From: Streptomyces sp. S465
GTDB taxonomy: Bacteria > Actinomycetota > Actinomycetes > Streptomycetales > Streptomycetaceae
Direction: 5' to 3'
NCBI RefSeq assembly: GCF_026898115.1
Contig: NZ_CP114036.1
Location: 7,992,001 to 8,056,000, forward strand
Length of the DNA: 64,000 nt
The notes under the pieces were generated by a model. It saw only the letters and a list, made by a program, of their open reading frames with translations. It had not been told where the DNA came from and made no database searches. Positions within the stretch are counted from its first letter, which is position 1. Every line of letters starts with the position of its first letter. A program made the position numbers and the translations under genes. Below are positions 20,101 to 30,400 of this stretch, piece after piece.

Positions 20101-21451
20101 TCAGGCGGTGGTCGATCACCATGACATGCTGCGGGCGCGGCTGGACGTCGAGTCCGGGCCTCGTCTCGTCGTTGCCCCGAGCGTGTCCGTGGCCTCTTGG
20201 GTGCATCGGGTCGACGCGGCCGGGGCCGGGGCCGGAGGTGACCTTGACCGTCTCATCGCCGAGGAGTCGCGGGCCGCCGCGGACCGGCTGGACCCGCTGG
20301 CGGGGGTGATGGTGCAGGTGGTCTGGTTCGACACGGGACCGGACACCCCCGGACGGCTCCTGCTCACCGTCCATCACCTGGCGGTGGACACGCTCTCCCT
20401 CCGCATCCTCGTCCCGGACCTCGCACAGGCATACGCAGACCTGGTCGCGGGCCGCGAGGTGGTGCTGGAGCCGGTGCCCACCTCCTTCCGGCACTGGGCC
20501 CGTGCCCTGAAGACCGAAGCCACCAGCCGCCCGAGGCTCGCCGAACTCCCCGCCTGGACCCGACTGCTGCGTGGCGCGGAGGCACCGCTCGGCGGCCGGT
20601 CCCTGGACCCGGCTCGCGATGTGGGCGCCACGTTGCGGCGGGTTTCCGTGACGGCCTCCGCGGAGCTCACCGGCACCTTGCTGACGGCGGTCCCGGCCGC
20701 CTTCCACGCCGGGATCGACGATGTGCTGCTCACCGCCCTGGCCTCCGCGGTCGCGGAGTGGCGGCGGCATCGCGGGCAGGACACGGAGGGCGGGGTTCTG
20801 GTGGATGTGGAAGGCCACGGCCGGACGGCCGGCGGTCTCGATCTGGTCCGTACGGTGGGCTGGTTCACCAGCAGCCACCCGGTGCGGATCGACCCCGAGA
20901 CGCTGGACTTCGCCGGGCTGCGCGGCGGCGGGCCGGTGGCGGGACGGGTCGTCAAGCGGATCAAGGAACAGCTCCGTGCGGTCCCGGGTGACGGCCTCGG
21001 CCACGGTCTGCTCCGGTATCTCAATCCCGAGACCGCACCCACGCTCGCCGCGCTGCCGACGGCCCAGATCGGCTTCAACTACCTGGGCCGCTTCGCCGAC
21101 GGGACACCGGATCGGACGGCGGCCTGGTCCGCCGCCCCGGAAGGCGGTCTCGGCGGCGGAGCGGGCGACGAGGTCCCGTCGGCCCACGCCCTGGAGGCCG
21201 TCGGTCTGGTCCGCGACCTGCCGGACGGCCCGCTGCTCACGCTCACGCTCGCCTGGCCCCGAGACCTCCAGCACACCGAGGACATGCGGCAACTCGCCGA
21301 CGGCTGGCTGGCGATGCTCACCGGCCTCGCCACTCACACCACCGGCTCCGGCGGTGGCCACACGCCGTCGGACTTCTCACTCATCACGCTCGACCAGAAC
21401 CAGATCGACGCGCTCGAAGCGGAACTCGCGGACAAGGGGGGAGCACGATGA
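11132..21451 (+). CDS. NRPS 1: modules 1-3 (A-T-E*-C-A-T-C-A-T-E)
   Basis: A 3439-residue synthetase. Approximate domains: A1 8-490, T1 505-575, degenerate E1 591-855, C2 867-1280, A2 1317-1790, T2 1808-1880, C3 1893-2325, A3 2363-2843, T3 2861-2930, E3 2947-3425. It begins directly with an A domain, so this is the initiation protein and there is no lipid-starter C. Pocket residues read by eye: A1 and A2 DASTVAAVC (Tyr or beta-hydroxy-Tyr), A3 DALSLATVI (unassigned). C2 has the LHHIVLDG form typical after an E domain; C3 is the ordinary LCL type (AHHIAVDG). E3 reads HHLAVDT, with Thr for the motif Gly. T1-T3 all read GGDSI. The ATG has AGGGAG upstream. The stop overlaps the next ATG by 4 bp. 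Confidence 0.95.
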   Translation: MHGTTESWRSLGELFDAQAAVSPDAVAVVGAGGEVWSYGELRERSDRVAGVLAARGVGRGDLVAVVLERSVDVVAVWLGVVKAGAGFVPVDPAYPAERIGWMVEDAGPVLVVCAEGTRGVVPAGVECWVWDPSGTAESAPVVSVGADDVAYVIYTSGSTGRPKGVVVTHRGLGNLAAAQIERFAVGADARVLQLASLSFDAAVSEMCMALLSGAAVVMAGGDRLPPNGALGEAVAEFGVTHVTVPPSVLATVEGLPESLRTLVVAGEVCSQGLVERWASGRRMINAYGPTEVTVCATMSEPLKASGPVPIGRPITGTRVFVLDEHLRPVPEGVPGELYVAGPGLARGYLRRPGLTAERFVACPFTGGRMYRTGDLATWTADGELVFRGRADEQIKVRGFRVEPGEIETVLTRHASVRQAAVTAREDRPGDKRLVAYVVLDGAAGAAELRDHVAAHLPDYMVPSAVVLLDALPVTVNGKLDRAALPAPDHTEAAEGRGPRTPAEEILCRLYCEVLGLERVSAEASFYELGGDSILTMLLVSVARRAGLVIAPYQVFELSTPARLARIAEPLREDPARSLAAQARSAERRAELPAWTELLAPGDPLLTTRPADPARDADAPVRHASVRIPARTTAATLTGLPAAFHTDADTVLLTGLTAALAAWRDGQDRTGGFLVDVAAPDHGHGALAGGADLSRTVGSFAHRHPVRLDTGTLDLAAIRAGGPTAGRAVKRIKEQLRAVPGDGLGYVLLRHLNPDTAATLAALPAPQLGFTGPGDGSGLGPVVGDRAPVHPLEASARVEGAELVLSLAWPEPLLDAPAARRLLDGWAAMLTGLAAHTGGGHTPSDFPLTTLDQAQIEELEAEVPGGLVDVLPLSPLQEGLLFHAMFDERERDIYVEQKVLELEGPLDVRALRATWQALVERHGSLRTGFRRPVGVDEPVQVIARQVDLVWREVDLSHLTLQDARDRADRLESAERARRFDLATPPLARILLVKTGPDRHRMVVTLHHIVLDGWSLRILIRELWAVYAAGGDARDLAPTTPYGDYLAWLRRQDRQAARTAWRRALDGVTEPTTVAALDPNAEPVLTRKALAETDGQLPGALRELARGHGVTLNTVLQVAWAQVVGALTGRRDVVFGAAVAGRPPELAGMADMLGLFINTIPVRVRLHPADTIADLLTVVQAQQSALLGHQHLGLKEIQRLAGPGATFDTLMAFENFHAGETGPPAPLRLTAGTTRMATTFPLTLGVDPADELKFWLDYRPDAFDENAAQGVVRRLVRVLEQMAADPARRVSEIDVLGGAERERVVVGWNATGGVVPVGALGELFDAQAARTPGAVAVVGAGGEVWSYGELRERSDRVAGVLAARGVGRGDLVAVVLERSVDVVAVWLGVVKAGAGFVPVDPAYPAERIGWMLEDAAPALVLCSEETRGVVPAGVECWMWDPSGTVESAPVVSVGADDVAYVIYTSGSTGRPKGVVVTHRGLGNLAAAQIERFAVGADARVLQLASLSFDAAVSEMCMALLSGAAVVMAGGDRLPPNGALGEAVAEFGVTHVTVPPSVLATVEELPESLRTLVVAGEVCSQGLVERWASGRRMINAYGPTEVTVCATMSGPLDVGGPVVIGRPICNAKAFVLDVYLRPVPVGVVGELYVAGPGLARGYLRRPGLTAERFVACPFTGGRMYRTGDLVRWTAEGELVFVGRADEQVKVRGFRVELGEIEAVLAAHGGVGQVAVVVREDRPGDKRLVAYVVAVEGEVDPAGLREYVAERLPDYMVPAAFVMLDALPVTVHGKLDRVALPAPDFTDATGRGPATPAEEILCGLYCEVLGLERVGAEVSFFDIGGDSILAMKLIARIGAVLDTELNIGELFAAPTVAGVARLVAAAGGTDARPVLTPRPRPQMLPLSYAQRRMWFLNQLEETNPGAGAVYNLPLALRISGDLDVAALEAALGDVADRHESLRTVFPETDGEPRQRVLVGEAGRPRLVVMEISEELLAAELGVHADRGFDMTVDLPWRIRLLKTGPAEYVLLIVAHHIAVDGWSMGVLARDIGVAYAARRAGGAPGWQPLPVQYADYALWQREVLGDPEDPDSVISGQLDYWRQALAGVPQELALPTDRPRPAVSSFRGGEVPIRISAETHARLLEVARRGRATMFMVVHAALSVLLSRVGAGTDIPMGVPIAGRGDPALDDLAGFFVNTLVVRADLSANPSFTELLEQVRTSDLAAYAHQDVPFERLVEDLNPSRSLSHNPLFQVLLAMQSVPAAQWGLPGLRVRRIPAAGQVPARFDLSVDLAEHRDGAGAPAGLGGALLYAVDLFDEGTARGLVERLVRVLEQVGADPGVRVSEVDVLGVGERVRVVEEWNATGVVVAGGSVVERFEGWASVAADVVAVRCGEEVLSYGELDRRANRLARFLKSVGVGRESRVALCLPRSVGVVVAELAVWKAGGAFVPLDPEYPVDRLGFVIADSGAQVVLGTAESLADVPLGDARAVLLEDVGGVSDEPLGTVIVPEQLAYVIYTSGSTGRPKGVAVAHGGVANLAEVMRPVLGMDAGVVALQFASFSFDAAVLDVAVTLAAGGTLAVATSTERGDLEALAGMVGRCGVRVASVVPSLLGVLDPAAVSGVGNWVLGAERLSAELAGRWSVGARVWNTYGPTEATVITTATPAPLNPALEDAPPIGRPLPNVRVYVLDAFLNPVPVGVVGEVYIAGAGLARGYIGRAGLSAERFVACPFAVPGGRMYRSGDLAKWTADGELVFAGRADEQVKVRGFRVEPGEIEAVVAACEGVGQVAVVVREDGPGDKRLVAYVVPSGELDVAVVREFAAARLPEYMVPSVVVLEALPLTVNGKLDRSALPAPDTAGTTGGRAPATRTEEILCGLFAEVLGLDEVSADASFFELGGDSIMSMLLVSRARKAGLVVSARQVFERRSPAELAVVAGDVAVAGAVVGGGDPGSGEVPLTPVMLELLGRAGAERVGGVYQSTVVVAPAGMRLETLAEAVQAVVDHHDMLRARLDVESGPRLVVAPSVSVASWVHRVDAAGAGAGGDLDRLIAEESRAAADRLDPLAGVMVQVVWFDTGPDTPGRLLLTVHHLAVDTLSLRILVPDLAQAYADLVAGREVVLEPVPTSFRHWARALKTEATSRPRLAELPAWTRLLRGAEAPLGGRSLDPARDVGATLRRVSVTASAELTGTLLTAVPAAFHAGIDDVLLTALASAVAEWRRHRGQDTEGGVLVDVEGHGRTAGGLDLVRTVGWFTSSHPVRIDPETLDFAGLRGGGPVAGRVVKRIKEQLRAVPGDGLGHGLLRYLNPETAPTLAALPTAQIGFNYLGRFADGTPDRTAAWSAAPEGGLGGGAGDEVPSAHALEAVGLVRDLPDGPLLTLTLAWPRDLQHTEDMRQLADGWLAMLTGLATHTTGSGGGHTPSDFSLITLDQNQIDALEAELADKGGAR
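11163..12035 (+). repeat. type I adenylation block (copies in A1, A2, A6)
   Basis: Near-identical DNA encodes the Tyr-like A-domain core at about 11163-12035 (A1), 15015-16480 (A2) and 29300-30790 (A6). The A1 copy stops after the A5 motif (AYGPTE) and then diverges. The blocks use many G- and T-ending codons (GTG, TTG, GGT), unlike the C-ending codons of neighbouring C and T domains and of A5. Confidence 0.8.
12903..13700 (+). other. degenerate half epimerisation domain (E1*) in module 1
   Basis: The homology to E3 and E9 starts only at ELPAWTELL, right after T1. The N-terminal half, including HHxxxDG, is absent. The remaining motifs are also eroded: the EGHGR segment of E3/E9 is replaced by APDHGHG, GWFTSSxPV by GSFAHRHPV, and QIGFNYLGRF by QLGFTGPGDG. 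The downstream linker and DCL-type C2 are normal. An active epimerase here is very unlikely. Confidence 0.88.
18141..19700 (+). repeat. type II adenylation block (copies in A3, A4, A9, A10)
   Basis: Near-identical copies lie at about 18141-19700 (A3), 22741-24060 (A4), 38760-40270 (A9) and 43402-44930 (A10). All four encode the same pocket residues, DALSLATVI. Long runs agree base for base, for example around LPRSVGVVVAELAVWKAGG and VLGAERLSAELAGRW. They share the GTG/TTG-rich codon style of the type I block. Confidence 0.83.
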
Positions 21452-24400
21452 CTCAGATGCGCGTCCAGGACGTCTGGCCGCTGTCGCCGTTGCAGGAGGG
21501 CCTGCTGTTCCACGCGGTGTACGACGAGCGGGGCACCGATGTCTACGTCGAGCAACTGGTGCTGGACCTGGCCGGAAACGTCGCCCCCGCCACGATGCGG
21601 ACCTCCTGGCAGGCGCTGCTCGACCGGCACGACAGTCTGCGCGCCGGTTTCCGGCAGCTGGCCGGGATGGCACAGCCGGTGCAGGTCATCGCCCGGGGCG
21701 TGGCCCTGCCGTGGCGGGAGGAGGATCTGTCCGGGCTGGACGCGGAGGTGGCCTGGGCGGAGTCGGAGCGGCTGGGGGTCGAGGAGCGGGAGCGGCGTTT
21801 CGATCTGGCGGTGCCGCCGCTGCTGAAGGTGTTGCTGGTGAAGGTCGGGTCGGAGCGGTACCGGATGATGGTCACGTTGCACCACATCCTGCTGGACGGC
21901 TGGTCGTTGCCGGTGCTGATGCGGGAGCTGTGGACGTGTTACGAGGCCGGTGGCAGCGCCCGTGGCCTGCCACCCGTCACCCCGTACCGCGACTACCTCG
22001 CCTGGCTCGCCCGCCAGGACAACGAAGCCGCACGTGACGCCTGGCGGCAGGAGCTGGCGGGTGCCGATGAGCCGACACTGGTGGCCCCGGGTGAGCGGTC
22101 CGCCGCCCCTGTCGCCTCTGGCAAGGCGGCCACCGACGCCGGCGCCGCGCTCGCCACCCGGCTGCGGGACCTCGCCCGCCGCAGCGGCCTGACTCTGAAC
22201 ACCGTGATCCAGGCCGCCTGGGCCGTCGTACTCGGCCGCCTGACCGGCCGCCGCGACGTGGTGTTCGGCGCGACGGTGGCGGGACGGCCCGCGGATCTGC
22301 CCGGTATGGAGAGCATGCTGGGGCTGTTCATCAACACGGTGCCCGTACGCGTGCGCCTGGACCCGGCACGGTCGGTCGCCGAGACGCTGACGGAGCTACA
22401 GGACCGGCAGTCGGCACTGCTGGACCACCAGCACCTGAGCCTGACCGAGATCCAGCGGCTGGCCGGACCCGGCGCCACGTTCGACACCATCATGGCGTTC
22501 GAGAACCACCCCATCGGGGCGCAGGAGTCCACCGCGGCCACCGGAGTGCGGATCACCGGCACCGCGATGCGCGAGTCCACCAACTTCCCGCTGTCGCTCG
22601 GCGTACACCCGACGGAGGAGCTGCGGCTGCGGCTGGACTACCGGCCGGACCTGTTCGACACCGAAGCGGCCCAGGCGCTCCTCGATCGCGTGGTGCGGGT
22701 CCTGGAGCAGATGGCGGCAGATCCGGAAGCGCTGGTCGGTCGGCTGGATGTGTTGGGTGTGGGTGAGCGGGTGCGGGTGGTGGAGGAGTGGAATGCCACC
22801 GCGACCGTGGTGCCGGACGGCTCGGTGGTGGAGCGGTTCGAGGGGTGGGCCAGGGTGGCGGCGGATGTGGTGGCGGTGCGGTGTGGTGAGGAGGTGTTGT
22901 CGTATGGGGAGTTGGATCGGCGGGCGAATCGGTTGGCTCGTTTCCTGAGCGGGGTTGGTGTGGGTCGGGAGTCGCGGGTTGCGTTGTGTTTGCCGCGGTC
23001 GGTGGGTGTGGTGGTGGCGGAGTTGGCGGTGTGGAAGGCCGGTGGTGCGTTTGTGCCGTTGGATCCGGAGTATCCGGTGGACCGGCTGGGGTTCGTGATC
23101 GCGGACAGTGGCGCGCAGGTGGTGTTGGGTACGGCCGAGAGCCTCGCCGATGTCCCGCTTGGCGACGCTCGTGCTGTTCTTCTTGAGGATGTTGGCGGGG
23201 TTTCGGATGAGCCGTTGGGGACGGTGATCGTTCCGGAGCAGTTGGCGTATGTGATCTATACGTCGGGTTCGACGGGGCGGCCGAAGGGTGTGGCGGTTGC
23301 GCATGGTGGGGTGGCGAATCTGGCTGAGGTGATGCGTCCGGTGTTGGGGATGGACGCGGGTGTGGTGGCGTTGCAGTTCGCCTCGTTCAGTTTCGACGCC
23401 GCTGTCCTGGACGTTGCGGTCACCCTCGCTGCCGGTGGCACTTTGGCCGTTGCCACGTCCACGGAGCGTGGTGATCTGGAGGCGTTGGCGGAGATGGTGG
23501 GTCGGTGTGGGGTGCGGGTGGCGAGTGTGGTGCCGTCGCTGCTGGGGGTGTTGGACCCGGCTGCTGTGTCCGGGGTGGGGAATTGGGTGTTGGGTGCGGA
23601 GCGGTTGAGTGCGGAGCTGGCGGGGCGGTGGTCGGTGGGTGCGCGGGTGTGGAACACCTACGGTCCGACCGAGGCCACTGTCATCACGACCGCTACCGCC
23701 GGCCCGCTGGACCCGGCGTTGGAGGATGCTCCGCCGATCGGCCGCCCGCTTCCCAACGTGCGTGTCTATGTGCTGGACGCGTTCCTCAATCCGGTGCCGG
23801 TGGGTGTCGTAGGCGAGGTCTATATCGCCGGTGCCGGTCTGGCGCGGGGGTATATCGGTCGTGCGGGGTTGTCGGCGGAGCGGTTTGTGGCGTGTCCGTT
23901 CGCGGTTCCGGGTGGGCGGATGTATCGCAGTGGTGACCTGGCGAAGTGGACGGCTGATGGTGAGCTGGTCTTCGCGGGGCGGGCTGATGAGCAGGTGAAG
24001 ATCCGTGGTTTCCGCGTCGAGCCCGGTGAGATCGAGGCCGTTCTCAGTGGTCACCCGGCCGTGGCCCAGGCTGCCGTGGTCGTCCGTGAGGACCGTCCGG
24101 GGGAGCGTCGTCTCGTCGCCTATGTGGTCCCCAGTGGTGAGCTTGACGTGGCGGCTCTGCGTGGTCTGGCCGCCGACCGGCTGCCGGAGTACATGGTCCC
24201 GGCGATCGTGCCCCTCGACGCCCTGCCACTCACTGTCAACGGCAAGCTGGACCGTTCCGCACTCCCCGCCCCCGATACCACCGGAACGGCCGACGGCCGC
24301 GCCCCCGCCACGCCCACCGAGGAGATCCTCTGCGGGCTCTTCGCCGAAGTCCTGGGCCTGAACCAGGTCGGGGCCGACGCCTCCTTCTTCGAGCTCGGCG

Positions 24401-27400
24401 GCGACTCCCTGCTGGCCATGCGGCTCATCGCCCGTATCCGCCGCGTCCTCGACACCGAACTGCGCATCGCCGACCTGTTCGCCACCCCGACCGTCGCCGA
24501 CACCGCCCGTCGGATCGACACCGAGCACGGCGACGCGCGGCCGGCGCTGAAGCCGCAGCCGCGCCCCGAGCTGCCGCCGCTGTCGTACGGCCAGCAGCGG
24601 ATGTGGTTCCTCAACCGACTGGCAACGACCGTCGAGGATACCGGGGACGCCGAGGACACCAAGGCCACCGGGGCCACCGAGGGCACTCGGGGCATGGAGC
24701 GCGCCGAGGGTGTCTACAACATGCCGCTCGCGCTGCGGCTCTCCGGCGGTCTCGACACCGGCGCGCTGGAAGCCGCCCTCGCCGACGTGGCCGACCGCCA
24801 CGAGAGCCTGCGCACGGTCTTCCCCGAGACCGACGGCGTACCGCGGCAGCGGGTGCTGGACGGCCCCGAGGCGCATCCGCCGCTGGTCGTGGTGGAGATC
24901 CCCGCCGACCGGGTCGACGCGGAGCTGAGCGAGCACGCCGGGCGCGGCTTCGATCTGGGCGCCCAACTCCCTTGGCGAGTAAGGCTATTGGTCACCGGAC
25001 CCACGGAGTACGTGCTGCTGATCGTGGCACACCACATCGCGGTCGACGGCTGGTCGATGGGTGTCCTCGCACGGGACCTGAGCACGGCCTACGCGGCCCG
25101 GCGGCAGGGCCGGGCGCCGGCGTGGGACCCGCTGCCCGTGCAGTACGCCGACTTCGCCCTCTGGCAGCGGCAGCTGCTGGGCGAGCGGGGCGACGCGGAC
25201 AGCCTGCTGAGCGACCAGCTCGCCTACTGGCACGACGCCCTGGCCGGTGCGCCGCAGGAGCTGGCGCTGCCGACGGACCGGCCGCGCCCGGCGGTGTCGT
25301 CGTACGCGGGCGGCCTGGTCCCCGTCCGGATCGACGCCCGTACCCACGCTCGCCTCGCCGAGGTCGCCGAGCGCCACGGGGCCACGGTCTTCATGGTCGT
25401 GCACGCCGCGCTGGCGGCGCTCCTCGCCCGCATGGGCGCCGGCACCGACATCCCCATCGGCACGGCCACCGCCGGCCGTGGCGACGCGGCGCTGGACGGG
25501 CTGACCGGCTTCTTCGTCAACACGCTCGTACTGCGCACCGACCTGAGCGGTGACCCCGCCTTCACAGAACTCCTGGCCCGGGTACGCGGGACCGACCTGG
25601 CCGCGTACGCCCACCAGGACGTGCCCTTCGAGCACCTCGTCGAGGACCTCGCACCGTCGCGCTCGCTGTCCCGCAACCCGCTGTTCCAGGTCATGCTGTC
25701 GCTGCGGAACGTCCCGCCCGCGCGGTGGGACCTGCCCGGCCTCCAGGTCCGGCTGACCCCGCCCGGCTCTCTCGCCGCCCGCTTCGACCTGTCGTTCGAC
25801 CTGTCCGAACACCGTGACGACGACGGCAGCCCGGCCGGTATCGGCGGCGACATCCTCTACGCCACCGAACTGTTCGACGAGGACACCGTCCAGGACCTGG
25901 CCCGGCGGCTGGCGCGGGTGCTGGAACACATCGCCGCCGACCCCGCCGTGCCCCTCAGCCGGCTGCGCGTCCTGGACCCGGCCGAGCGGCGCACCGTCGT
26001 CCAGGACTGGAACCGCACGGCCCGGGAGGTGCCGGAGGGCACGCTGGCCGAGCTGTTCGAGGCACAGGTGCGCCGGACCCCCGACGCGGTGGCCGTCGTC
26101 GGGGCCGGGCGCGGCCTGACCTACGCACAGCTGGAGGCGGAGAGCAACCGGCTGGCGCATGAGCTGATCGCCCGTGGCATCGGTCCGGAGGACCTGGTCG
26201 GCGTGGCCATGGAGCGGTCCGTCGAGCTGATGGCCGTGCTGCTGGCCGTGGTCAAGGCAGGTGCGGGCTATCTGCCCGTCGACCCCCGCTACCCGGCGCC
26301 CCGGATCGCGTTCATGCTGGCCGACGCCCGGCCCCAGCTGATGCTGTGCACCGGCCGGACCGAGTCCGCGCTGGTCGCCGCCGAGGCCGCGTTGGGTGCC
26401 GAGGCCACGTTGGGCGCTGCCGAGGCCGTGCTGGGCGCCACCGAGGCCGTGCGGGGCGCCGACCCGCTGCCCCGGCTGGTCCTCGACGCACCGGAGGTGG
26501 CCGCCGCACTGGCGGACCGCCCGGCCACCGCCCCCGGCGACGCGGACCGCGTCCGCCCGCAGCGGCTGCGCCACCCCGCGTACGTCATCTACACCTCCGG
26601 CTCCACCGGCACCCCGAAGGGTGTCGTGGTCACCCACGGCGGCGTGGGCAGCCTGGCGGCCGGCCATATCGCCCGGTTCGGATCCGCACCTGGCGCGCGT
26701 GTCCTCCAGTTCGCCTCGCCGAGCTTCGACGCCGCGTTCGCCGAGTTCTGCACCGCCCTGCCCGCCGGGGCCACCCTCGTCATGGCGGACCGGGACATGC
26801 TGCCGCCATACGGGTCGCTGGCCGCCGTGGCCGCCGAGTTCGGTGTGACACATCTGACCGCGCCGCCGTCCGTGCTCGCCGCCGCCGAAGAACTGCCCGC
26901 CACCGTGACCACCGTGGCGGTGGCGGGCGAGGTGTGCCCGCCCGCGCTGGTCGCCCGGCTGGCGCCGGGCCGGCGGATGCTGAACGCCTACGGACCCACC
27001 GAGGCCACCGTCTGCGTCACCCTGAGCGACCCGCTCACCCCGGCCGACGCCGATGCCCCGGTGCCGATCGGCCGGCCACTCGAGAACGGGCAGACCTACG
27101 TCCTGGACGAGTTCCTGCAACCCGTCCCCGCCGGTGTCACCGGAGAGCTCTATCTCGCCGGCCCCGGCCTGGCCCGTGGCTACCTCGGCCGCCCGGCGCT
27201 GACCGCCGAGCGCTTCGTGGCCTGCCCGTTCGCCGCCGCCGACGAACCCGGCACCCCCGGCGGACGGATGTACCGCACCGGTGACCTGGCCTACTGGACC
27301 CCGGACGGCCGGCTCGTCGTCGTCGGCCGGGCCGACACCCAGATCAAGATCCGTGGCTTCCGGGTGGAACCCGGCGAGATCGAGGCCGTCCTGGACACCC

Positions 27401-30400
27401 ACCCGGCCGTCGGCCGATCCGCCGTCGTGGTCCGCGAGGACCGCCCCGGGGACCGGCGGCTCGTCGCCTACGTCGTCCCCGAGGACACCGAGGGACCGGC
27501 CGGGGCGGCCGGGGCGGTCGGGTCCGCCGGGGCGGCCGCGGCGGCCGGACTGCGGGAGTACGTGGCCGAGCGACTGCCGGACCACCTGGTCCCCGCGGCG
27601 GTGATGGCACTCGACACCCTCCCCCTCACCGTGAACGGCAAGCTCGACCGCGACGCCCTGCCCGCCCCCGACTACGCGGGCCTGACCGGCCGGCACGCGC
27701 CCGCGACCCCCATCGAGGAGGCGCTGTGCGGACTGTTCGCCGAGATCCTCGGCCTCGACCGGATCGGCGTCGACGCGTCGTTCTTCGCGCTGGGCGGTGA
27801 TTCGCTCCAGGCCATGCGGCTGATCGCCCGGGTCCGCGCCGTCCTGGACGCCGAGCTGAGCATCCGGCAGCTGTTCGCCGAACCCACCGTCGCCGGGGTC
27901 GCCCGCCGGCTCACCGGCGGGGGCGACGTACGGCCGCCGCTCACCCCGCAGCCCCGGCCGGAGGCCGTACCGCTGTCGTTCGGGCAGCGGCGGATGTGGT
28001 TCGTCAACCAGATGGAGGAGGCAGGACAGGGCGGCGAGGCCGCGTACAACCTCCCGCTGCGCTATCGCATCTCCGGCGACCTCGACGTGCCCGCGCTGGA
28101 AGCCGCCCTGGGCGACCTCGCGGACCGGCACGAGAGCCTGCGCACCCGCTACCCCGAGACGGACGGCGTACCGCGCCAGCACGTCCTCGACCGCCAGGCC
28201 GGCCGCCCGCCACTGGTCGTCCTCGACACCCCCGCCGACCGGGTCGAACAGGTGCTCGCCGCACAGACCGAGGAACGCTTCGACCTCAGCGCCGACCTCC
28301 CGTGGCGCATCCGGCTGCTGAAGACCGGACCCGAGGAATACGTGCTGCTGATCGTGGCGCACCACATCGCGGTCGACGGCTGGACGATGGACCTGCTCCT
28401 CCAAGACCTGCGGCTGGCCTACGCGGCCCGGCGAGCAGGCCGCGCCCCCGGCTGGCAGCCGCTGCCGGTGCAGTACGCCGACTACACGCTCTGGCAGCGC
28501 CGGCTGCTCGGTGACCTGACCGCCCCCGACAGCCTGATCAGCGCCCAGCTGGACTACTGGCGGCAGACCCTGGCCGACGCGCCCCAGGAACTCGCGCTGC
28601 CCGCCGACCGGCCCCGTCCCGCCATCTCCTCGTACCGTGGCGGGGCGGCCGGGGTGCGGATCGACGTGCCCACCCATGCCCGGCTGGCGGAGGTCGCGCG
28701 ACGCGGTGACGCCACCATGTTCATGGTCGTGCACGCGGCGCTGACGCTGCTGCTGTCCCGGCTGGGCGCGGGCACCGACATCCCCATCGGCACGGCGACG
28801 GCGGGCCGTGGGGACGCGGCATTGGACGGGCTGGCCGGTTTCTTCGTCAACACGCTCGTGCTGCGCACCGACCTGAGCGGCGACCCCACCTTCGAGCAGC
28901 TGCTGGCCCGGGTGCGGGACACCGACCTGGCCGCCTACGCCCACCAGGACCTGCCCTTCGAGCACCTCGTCGAAGACCTCAACCCCGTGCGCTCGCTGGC
29001 CCGGCACCCGCTGTTCCAGGTCATGCTCTCCGTGCAGACGATGCCGCCCCAGCGGTGGGAGCTGCCGGGCGTCGAGGTGCGGCCGATGACACCGGGGGCA
29101 GCGGCGGCCCGGGTCGACATGTCGCTGACCCTGGCCGAGCACCGGGACGGCGAGGGCAACCCGGCCGGGATCGACGGCCATCTGCTGTACGCCACGGACT
29201 TGTTCGAGGAGGCCACGGCGTGCGCCGTGGCGGAGCGGCTGGTGCGGGTGCTGGAACAGATCGCCTCGCATCCGGCGGCTCGGGTGAGCGAGGTCGAGGT
29301 GCTGGGTGGTGCGGAGCGGGAGCGGGTGGTGGCGGGGTGGAACGAGACCTCTGCCGAGGTGCCGGTGGCTTCCTTGGGGGAGTTGTTCGACGCCCAGGCG
29401 GCTCGGACTCCGGGTGCGGTGGCGGTGGTGGATGCCGGTGGTGAGGTGTGGTCGTACGGGGAGTTGCGGGAGCGGTCGGATCGGGTGGCGGGGGCGCTGG
29501 CCGCGCGGGGTGTGGGGCGCGGTGATCTGGTGGCGGTGGTGTTGGAGCGGTCGGTGGATGTGGTGGCGGTGTGGCTGGGGGTGGTGAAGGCCGGGGCGGG
29601 GTTCGTGCCGGTGGATCCGGCGTATCCGGCCGAGCGGATCGGGTGGATGCTCGAAGACGCGGCGCCCGCGCTCGTCCTGTGCTCCGAGGAGACGCGGGCG
29701 CTGGTCCCGGCTGGGGTGGAGTGCTGGGTGTGGGATCCGTCCGGGACGGCTGAATCGGCGCCTGTGGTTTCGGTGGGCCCTGATGATGTGGCGTATGTGA
29801 TTTATACGTCGGGTTCGACGGGGCGCCCGAAGGGTGTGGTGGTGACGCATCGTGGTCTCGGGAATCTGGCGGCGGCGCAGATTGAGCGGTTTGCGGTGGG
29901 TGCTGATGCGCGGGTGTTGCAGCTGGCGTCGCTGAGTTTCGACGCGGCGGTTTCCGAGATGTGTATGGCGTTGTTGTCGGGTGCTGCTGTGGTGATGGCG
30001 GGTGGGGACAGGTTGCCGCCGAATGGTGCGTTGGGTGAGGCGGTGGCGGAGTTCGGGGTGACGCATGTGACGGTGCCGCCGTCGGTGCTGGCGACGGTGG
30101 AGGGCCTGCCGGAGAGCCTGCGTACGTTGGTGGTGGCGGGTGAGGTGTGTCCGCAGGGGCTGGTGGAGCGCTGGGCTTCCGGGCGGCGGATGATCAATGC
30201 GTACGGGCCGACCGAGGTCACCGTCTGCGCGACGATGAGTGAGCCCCTCGATGTGGGTTGCCCGGTGGTGATCGGGCGCCCGATCTGTAATGCGAAGGCG
30301 TTTGTGCTGGATGGGCATCTGCGGCCGGTGCCGGTGGGTGTGGTGGGTGAGTTGTATGTGGCGGGTCCGGGGCTTGCGCGCGGCTATCTGCGCCGCCCCG

